A DNA stretch of 5,504 nt. Source: Comamonadaceae bacterium (GTDB taxonomy: Bacteria; Pseudomonadota; Gammaproteobacteria; Burkholderiales; Burkholderiaceae_C). The position numbers and the translations under genes were made by a program. The stretch's first letter is position 1; every line of letters begins with the position of its first letter. The notes under the pieces were generated by a model, which was not told the DNA's origin, made no database searches, and saw only the letters and a list, made by a program, of their open reading frames with translations. Below, one piece after another: positions 1-5,504 of the stretch. The stretch spans positions 1-5,504 of the forward strand of contig JAJTBK010000258.1 in NCBI GenBank assembly GCA_021286965.1, given 5' to 3'.

Positions 1-1856
<1,856 letters not shown>

Positions 1857-1905
1857 GGGAAGAGTTTCCTTGTGTCGGCCAACAAAATAAGAACTACCCC
1901 CCACG

Positions 1906-1930
1906 TGATGGCTGCCGGTGCTTTTTCAAG
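1906..1930 (-). promoter_or_regulatory. Candidate sigma-32 (RpoH) heat-shock promoter of clpB
   Basis: Reading the minus strand, CTTGAAA at 1930-1924 matches the -35 element of RpoH promoters exactly. The best -10 candidate is AGCCATCA at 1913-1906, which shares only the CCAT core with CCCCATnT, and the spacer of about 10 nt is shorter than the usual 13-17. No other good promoter is visible in the 86-base gap. Heat-shock control of clpB is well established in proteobacteria, which favours the -35 call. The -10 assignment is weak. Transcription from here would give a leader of roughly 40-50 nt. Confidence 0.35.
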
Positions 1931-1937
1931 CACCGGC
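1914..1937 (-). terminator. Perfect 10-bp inverted repeat with GAAA loop between the mscS-like gene and clpB; possible terminator
   Basis: On the minus strand GCCGGTGCTT, loop GAAA, AAGCACCGGC form a perfect 10-bp stem closed by a GNRA-type tetraloop. It begins 5 nt after the stop codon of the channel gene, the usual place for a terminator. No U-tract follows directly (next bases AGCCATCACG), so it is not a canonical intrinsic terminator; it may instead protect the 3' end of the mRNA or act with Rho. The loop and inner stem contain the CTTGAAA proposed as the clpB -35 element. Confidence 0.45.
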
Positions 1938-1942
1938 GTTCG

Positions 1943-3394
1943 CTAGGCCGGTGGCGGGGCACGGCGTGCCGGCGGCACCAGTTTCTCCTGCTCTGGGTCG
2001 GCGATGTAGTGCGACGACATGATCTGCACGCCGTATTCGTTGAACACGTCCTGCACCTGGCCGTGCAGCAGGTGCAGGATGGAGGACTTGCGCCAGGGCT
2101 CATCGACCGCCACGCGCAACTGGTACTCCACGTACCAGTCGGCGAGCGCCGTCTGATACACCTTGGGCGCAGGTTCGGCACGCACGCCCGGGGTTTGCGC
2201 CGCCGCCTGCAGCAGCATGGCCTCGACCTGGCGCCAGGGCGTGTCGTAACCGATGCTGACGGCAACGCTGGTGATGACGCCGCCGCCCGAGACCAGGCGT
2301 GAATAATTTTTCACGTTCTGCCCCACCAGGCCAGAGTTGGGGATGTTGATTTCTTCGCGCAGGTTGGTATGTATCTTGGTCGAAAACAGGCCAATATGTG
2401 CCACCGTGCCTTCCACGCCGCCAATCTGCACGTACTCCCCTACCTTCAGCGCACGCGAATAAATCAGAATCAGCCCCGAGGCAAACTGCCCCACCAGGCT
2501 GGATGCGCCCAGCGACACCATCAGGCCGATCATCACCGACAGGCCCTTGAACGCCTCCGTCTGCGCGCCCGGCAGGTAGGGGTAGGCCATGGCCAGAGCG
2601 AACACCCAGACGGCGAACGACAGCAGGCGGCGCGTGGTCGTGGCCGTGTCGCGGTCAAACAGCGCCAGCACCAGCTCGCCGCGTTCGATGCGCCCAAACA
2701 GGTAGTGGATGAAACGCGAGGCATAGCGTGCAGCCAGCGCGATCGTCAGCGCAATCAGCAGGTTGGGCAAGGCCTCCAGCACGGCCCACAGGCTGCGCTG
2801 CACAAACGCCAGCAGCGCGGTGTTGAGCTCGCCACTCCAGGCCCAGGTATAGGGGATTTGGTACAGCACCACCGACAGCCAGGCATGGCACAGCGCCAGC
2901 GCCAGGCTGCGGTACAGCCAGCGCACCAGCAGGCGCACCCGGTGCCCGGCAACCACGCCGGCCAGGCGCACCGCCGGCTGCATCCAATGGCGCAGGCGGC
3001 GCAGCACCCAGCGGCGCAGCCGCCACAGCAGTTTCAGCCCCAGCGCCAGCGCCAAAGAGGCCCCCACCACGATGGCAGCGGCGCTGGCCATGGAGCGGCT
3101 GTCGTGCAAGGTGCTGCGGTCACTGCGCACCAGCTCCAGCGCGCGCACAGCATCTTGCGCACGCTGCTCCAGGGTTTCGCCTGCCAGGCTGTCCACGTCG
3201 GCCTCGCGCAGATAGAACGCCAGCTGCCCGCCCAACAAGATCGCCACGCCCTGGCTGCGCAGCTCGCTGCTGGGCTCGGCGTTGGGTTGGGCCTGCAGCA
3301 GGTGTTCGATGCGCAGCCCCGCCGCCAATGCCCGGTCGCGTGCCGAATAACCACCCACCCCACCAGCAAAGGTGGTGATGCTGCGGCTGTACAC
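1943..3394 (-). CDS. MscS-family mechanosensitive ion channel, main open frame (signal peptide severed by an upstream in-frame stop)
   Basis: MscS-type channels open under membrane tension and release solutes on osmotic downshock; they sit in the inner membrane. Numbering from a GTG at 3394 (483 residues): an N-terminal soluble region (1-100), then hydrophobic helices near 101-123, 158-180, 202-222 and 257-274. The pore helix and beta domain follow (283-365), with the family pattern GLSVMIGLMVSLGASSLVGQ, then SRALKVGEYVQIGGVEGTV and EEINIPNSGLVGQNVKNYS. The alpha/beta C-terminal domain runs to about 462 and ends in a Pro-rich tail. The GTG has no clear ribosome binding site, and the frame continues upstream through TLR to a TAA at 3406-3404 and then into a signal peptide starting at 3556. 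The full gene is therefore probably 3556-1943 (537 codons before the final stop) with a nonsense codon at position 51. It may be a pseudogene, or be expressed without its export signal by restart at the GTG. The family call is secure; the start and activity are not. Confidence 0.88.
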   Translation of the reverse strand: MYSRSITTFAGGVGGYSARDRALAAGLRIEHLLQAQPNAEPSSELRSQGVAILLGGQLAFYLREADVDSLAGETLEQRAQDAVRALELVRSDRSTLHDSRSMASAAAIVVGASLALALGLKLLWRLRRWVLRRLRHWMQPAVRLAGVVAGHRVRLLVRWLYRSLALALCHAWLSVVLYQIPYTWAWSGELNTALLAFVQRSLWAVLEALPNLLIALTIALAARYASRFIHYLFGRIERGELVLALFDRDTATTTRRLLSFAVWVFALAMAYPYLPGAQTEAFKGLSVMIGLMVSLGASSLVGQFASGLILIYSRALKVGEYVQIGGVEGTVAHIGLFSTKIHTNLREEINIPNSGLVGQNVKNYSRLVSGGGVITSVAVSIGYDTPWRQVEAMLLQAAAQTPGVRAEPAPKVYQTALADWYVEYQLRVAVDEPWRKSSILHLLHGQVQDVFNEYGVQIMSSHYIADPEQEKLVPPARRAPPPA

Positions 3395-3403
3395 GCGCAG
3401 GGT

Positions 3404-3556
3404 TTACGGCGCCTGGACGCCGGCCGGCTGCGCCAGCGGCTCCTGCGCCCAACTGCTGGCGCACAGCAATGCCCACAGCAGCGGTGCCCAGGCCCAGCGG
3501 CCCACCCTGCCTGCAGCCACCGTCCCACAGGCTGGTGCCATCTGCCCTCGCTCCAT
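3404..3556 (-). pseudogene. Signal-peptide segment of the MscS-like gene, ended by in-frame TAA after 50 codons
   Basis: An ATG at 3556 opens 50 codons ending in TAA at 3406-3404, in the same frame as the channel ORF that follows. The peptide has a basic stretch (GRVGR, about residues 16-20), a hydrophobic core (WAWAPLLWALLCASSWA, about 21-37) and a likely signal peptidase site after SSWA. This is the secreted start expected of long MscS proteins with a periplasmic N-terminal domain. An AGGAGG at 3566-3561 lies 4 nt before the ATG; a second ATG at 3541 (MAPAC) is an alternative start. It begins 17 nt after the amidohydrolase stop, so the two genes are probably co-transcribed. I read it as the true N-terminus of the channel, cut off by a point change or a sequencing error. 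It could instead be a short leader peptide, which seems less likely. Confidence 0.7.
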
Positions 3557-3560
3557 GCGG

Positions 3561-3566
3561 CCTCCT
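3561..3566 (-). promoter_or_regulatory. Strong Shine-Dalgarno before the mscS-like signal peptide
   Basis: Minus-strand AGGAGG lies between the amidohydrolase stop (3574) and the ATG at 3556, with a short 4-nt spacer. It supports translation starting at 3556 rather than at the GTG at 3394, which has no comparable site. It therefore supports the view that the upstream 50 codons belong to the channel gene. Confidence 0.6.
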
Positions 3567-3573
3567 GCGACGG

Positions 3574-5049
3574 TCAGGCGGCCAGGGTGTTTTTGTACAC
3601 CTTGCCGTCTTTCATGATGAGGCGCAGGTTGCGCTCGGGATCGGTCAGGAAGTCGAGGTTCACGGACGGATCGCCATCGGCCACCAGCAGGTCGGCCCAG
3701 GCGCCCGGGGTGATGCGCCCGAGCGGCTGGGGGTAGGGGTTGCGCTCGCCGCACAGCGCCAGCAGCTCGCCGTTCACGCCCGTGGCCTGGCCGAGCAAGG
3801 TCAGCGGGTCGTAGAAGCGCGTCAGCTTGGCCAGGTGCCGGCCCTGGGTCGCCGTGCCCTTGGGGTTGAACAAAATATCGGTGCCCCAGCCGGTCTTGAT
3901 GCCGTATTTTTGCGCCATGGCATAGGCTTTTTCCGTGCCCTCGGAGGTCTTGCGCTTGCTTTCCCGGCGCGCGGCGTCGGGATACACGTTGCCCTCGCCA
4001 TCGTCGAAGAACGGCTGCAGGCTCCACCACACGCCCTCGCCGCGCATCATGCGCACGCTCTCCTCATCGGCCAGCTGGCCGTGTTCGATGCTTTTCACCC
4101 CGGCACGGATGGCGCGCTGTATGCCCTTGGGCGTGTAGACGTGGGCCATGACGTAGCTGCCCCAGTCTTGGGCTGCCGCCACGCCGGCGCGCAGCTCCTT
4201 GTCGGTGAATTGCGTGCTGTCCAGCGGGTCGTAGAGCGAGGCCACGCCGCCGCCGGCCAGCATCTTGATTTGCGTCGCGCCCAGCATGAGCTGCTCGCGC
4301 ACGCGGCGCAGCACCTGGTCTTCGCCATCGGCAATCATGGCTACGCCGACACGCTCGACCAGGCTCAGAGGCTCGTTGTCGGCGCGCGGCAGGTCGCTGC
4401 GCAGGCGGAAATCGCCATGGCCCGAGGTTTGCGAAATCATGGCGCCGCTGGGGTAGATGCGCGGCCCGGGCACCATGCCTTCGTCGATCGCGCGCTGCAA
4501 CGCAAAAGCCGGGCCGCCCGCGTCGCGCACCGAGGTAAAGCCGCGCAGCAGCGTGCACTGCGCCTCCTGCGCCGCCGAGAGGTAGAGGTAGCCCAGATCT
4601 GCCGTCATGGCCACCATCTGCGGAATGGCGGCCAGCATGGAGTGCCAGTGCGCATCGATCAGCCCGGGCATGACGAGCTTGCCCTGGCAGTCGATCACCT
4701 GCGCGCCCTCGACCTTCTCGCCCGCGCCCAGCAGCGCCTTGATGCTGCGGCCCTCAATCAGCACCTGCAGGCCCTGGCGCACGGCCTTGCCCGAGCCGTC
4801 GAACAGGCGCAGATTCGTCAGCAGCACCAGCGGTTGCGCGGGCGCAGCAGCGCCGGCCTGCGCCCACGCCGCCTGCGGCCCGAGAGCAAAGGGCGCCAGC
4901 ATGGCAGCTGCGCCACCGAGGAAAAAGCGGCGCGACATATCGGCCATCACGCGCTGGTGCAGCCGATCGCAATCGGGGCTGGCACATTGGCAGCGGCGCG
5001 CACGGATGGGGCCCAGGGTCCAGGCGGAAAAATCGGTCGATTCAGGCAT
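3574..5049 (-). CDS. Tat-exported metal-dependent amidohydrolase (prolidase / imidazolonepropionase-like family)
   Basis: This is an amidohydrolase-superfamily TIM-barrel enzyme that hydrolyses amide or related bonds using bound metal. Numbered from ATG 5049 (491 residues): a twin-arginine leader SRRFFLGG (39-46) and hydrophobic stretch ending near AWAQA (61-65) indicate Tat export of a folded metalloenzyme to the periplasm. Then come a small beta domain (about 74-127), the metal motif HWH (134 and 136), the likely carboxylated lysine in IKM (K262), histidines H303 (MAHVY) and H323 (IEHGQ), the catalytic aspartate D391 (GWGTD), and the closing GAWADLLVADGDP strand region (449-461). All five metal-site positions are present, so the enzyme looks active. 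Members of this group include X-Pro or X-Arg/Lys dipeptidases; the substrate cannot be read from sequence. The start is uncertain: ATGs at 4947 and 4938 lie just before the RR motif, and none has a good ribosome binding site. The gene precedes the mscS-like gene by 17 nt, probably in one operon. Confidence 0.9.
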   Translation of the reverse strand: MPESTDFSAWTLGPIRARRCQCASPDCDRLHQRVMADMSRRFFLGGAAAMLAPFALGPQAAWAQAGAAAPAQPLVLLTNLRLFDGSGKAVRQGLQVLIEGRSIKALLGAGEKVEGAQVIDCQGKLVMPGLIDAHWHSMLAAIPQMVAMTADLGYLYLSAAQEAQCTLLRGFTSVRDAGGPAFALQRAIDEGMVPGPRIYPSGAMISQTSGHGDFRLRSDLPRADNEPLSLVERVGVAMIADGEDQVLRRVREQLMLGATQIKMLAGGGVASLYDPLDSTQFTDKELRAGVAAAQDWGSYVMAHVYTPKGIQRAIRAGVKSIEHGQLADEESVRMMRGEGVWWSLQPFFDDGEGNVYPDAARRESKRKTSEGTEKAYAMAQKYGIKTGWGTDILFNPKGTATQGRHLAKLTRFYDPLTLLGQATGVNGELLALCGERNPYPQPLGRITPGAWADLLVADGDPSVNLDFLTDPERNLRLIMKDGKVYKNTLAA

Positions 5050-5068
5050 GGCAGCAACAAGGCAGGGG

Positions 5069-5095
5069 AAAAGGGGCAGCATAAACGCTGCACCC
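5069..5095 (-). terminator. Intrinsic terminator candidate after kdpE
   Basis: On the minus strand GGG, a bulged T, GCAGC, a six-base loop GTTTAT, GCTGC and CCC form a GC-rich hairpin, followed directly by CTTTTCC on the RNA-like strand. It starts 10 nt after the kdpE stop. Hairpin plus T-run fits a Rho-independent terminator, though the T-run is short (four). If it works, the amidohydrolase needs its own promoter or depends on readthrough. Confidence 0.55.
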
Positions 5096-5105
5096 GGTCT
5101 CGGTA

Positions 5106-5504
5106 TCACACGACCAGCCGGTAGCCGATGCCCGCCTCGGTGCACAGATGGCGCGGGCGCGCCGGGTCGTCTTCGAGTTTTTTGCGCAGGTTGGCCATGT
5201 GCACGCGCACGTAATGCGTGTCGCTGGCGTGGCCCGGCCCCCAGACGGCCTGCAGCAGCTGCTGGTGGGTGAGCACCTTCTCCGGGTGCGCCGCCAGGTA
5301 GGTCAGCAGGCGGTATTCGATGGGCGTCAGGTGCAGCGCCTGGCCGGCACGCTCCACGCTGCGCCGGGCCAGGTCGATGGCCACGTCGCCAAAGCGCAGC
5401 AGGGGCTGGCCCGCCGCCGTAGGCCCCTGGTGGCGGCGCAGCTGGGCGCGCACGCGTGCCAGCAGTTCGCCGGCGCCGAAGGGTTTGACCAGGTAGTCGT
5501 CGGC
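5106..5504 (-). CDS. kdpE: KdpE-type response regulator, C-terminal 132 residues (5' end outside window)
   Basis: KdpE is the cytoplasmic DNA-binding partner of the KdpD sensor kinase and activates the high-affinity potassium pump kdpFABC under potassium limitation or osmotic stress. The visible part starts in the last portion of the receiver domain (ADDYLVKPFG, with the conserved Lys-Pro of receivers) and continues through a linker into an OmpR/PhoB winged-helix domain (about window residues 36-132). LTPIEYRLL, VLTHQQLLQAVWGP, the HYVRVHMANLRKKLE recognition region and the final GIGYRL are characteristic. WGP plus DPARPRHLCTEAGIGYR matches KdpE more closely than other OmpR-family regulators. 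The phosphorylated aspartate lies outside the window. KdpE is normally near 230 residues, so about 100 are missing. The partner kdpD would be expected further right on the same strand. Family certain; KdpE identity likely. Confidence 0.9.
   Translation of the reverse strand, partial: ADDYLVKPFGAGELLARVRAQLRRHQGPTAAGQPLLRFGDVAIDLARRSVERAGQALHLTPIEYRLLTYLAAHPEKVLTHQQLLQAVWGPGHASDTHYVRVHMANLRKKLEDDPARPRHLCTEAGIGYRLVV

Noticed and set aside
1857..1942. Small gene, RNA gene or riboswitch in the clpB upstream gap
   Set aside because: Only 86 bases, explained by the hairpin, promoter-like -35 and ribosome binding site; no other structure seen.
2369..3736. 455-codon open frame on the plus strand
   Set aside because: Antisense to the MscS-like gene and crosses into the amidohydrolase; Gln/His/Arg-rich composition typical of a shadow frame.
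3404..4030. 208-codon minus-strand frame as a separate gene
   Set aside because: Only its last 50 codons (from 3556) are plausible; the earlier part lies in the wrong frame inside the amidohydrolase.
3469..5124. 551-codon open frame on the plus strand
   Set aside because: Antisense to the amidohydrolase, where the metal ligands and Tat signal fix the real strand. The product looks compositional, with no domain.
5050..5145. Extended amidohydrolase start at 5145
   Set aside because: It would overlap the kdpE 3' end and run through the terminator hairpin. The added residues look non-conserved and precede an already complete Tat leader.

Overview
The window is GC-rich and densely coding. All four recognisable genes lie on the minus strand. 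Codon use and the sequence types (a beta-proteobacterial-style ClpB starting [10 protein letters not shown], a KdpE ending in the classic GIGYRL tail, a long MscS-family channel) suggest a Burkholderiales bacterium, probably near Comamonadaceae. That placement is an inference from sequence feel, not from a search.

Layout in transcription order (right to left): (1) 5504-5106, the C-terminal 132 residues of a KdpE-type response regulator, cut by the right edge. (2) 5095-5069, a good intrinsic terminator candidate just after kdpE. (3) 5049-3574, a Tat-exported metal-dependent amidohydrolase of the prolidase/imidazolonepropionase-like group, with all expected metal ligands. (4) 3556-1943, an MscS-family mechanosensitive channel starting 17 nt after the amidohydrolase stop. 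Its reading frame is interrupted by one in-frame TAA at 3406-3404, which separates the signal peptide from the rest of the protein. (5) 1937-1914, a perfect 10-bp hairpin between mscS and clpB that contains a heat-shock-like CTTGAAA. (6) 1856-1, clpB, cut by the left edge just after the second Walker A motif.

Functionally, kdpE (potassium/turgor response) and the MscS channel (osmotic release) both concern osmotic balance, and ClpB is a heat-shock disaggregase. I see no mobile element, phage gene, CRISPR array, RNA gene or defence system. The non-coding gaps are all short (86, 17 and 56 bases). The most interesting points are the single nonsense codon in the channel gene and the hairpin that overlaps the presumed clpB promoter. 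I found no convincing undescribed system.
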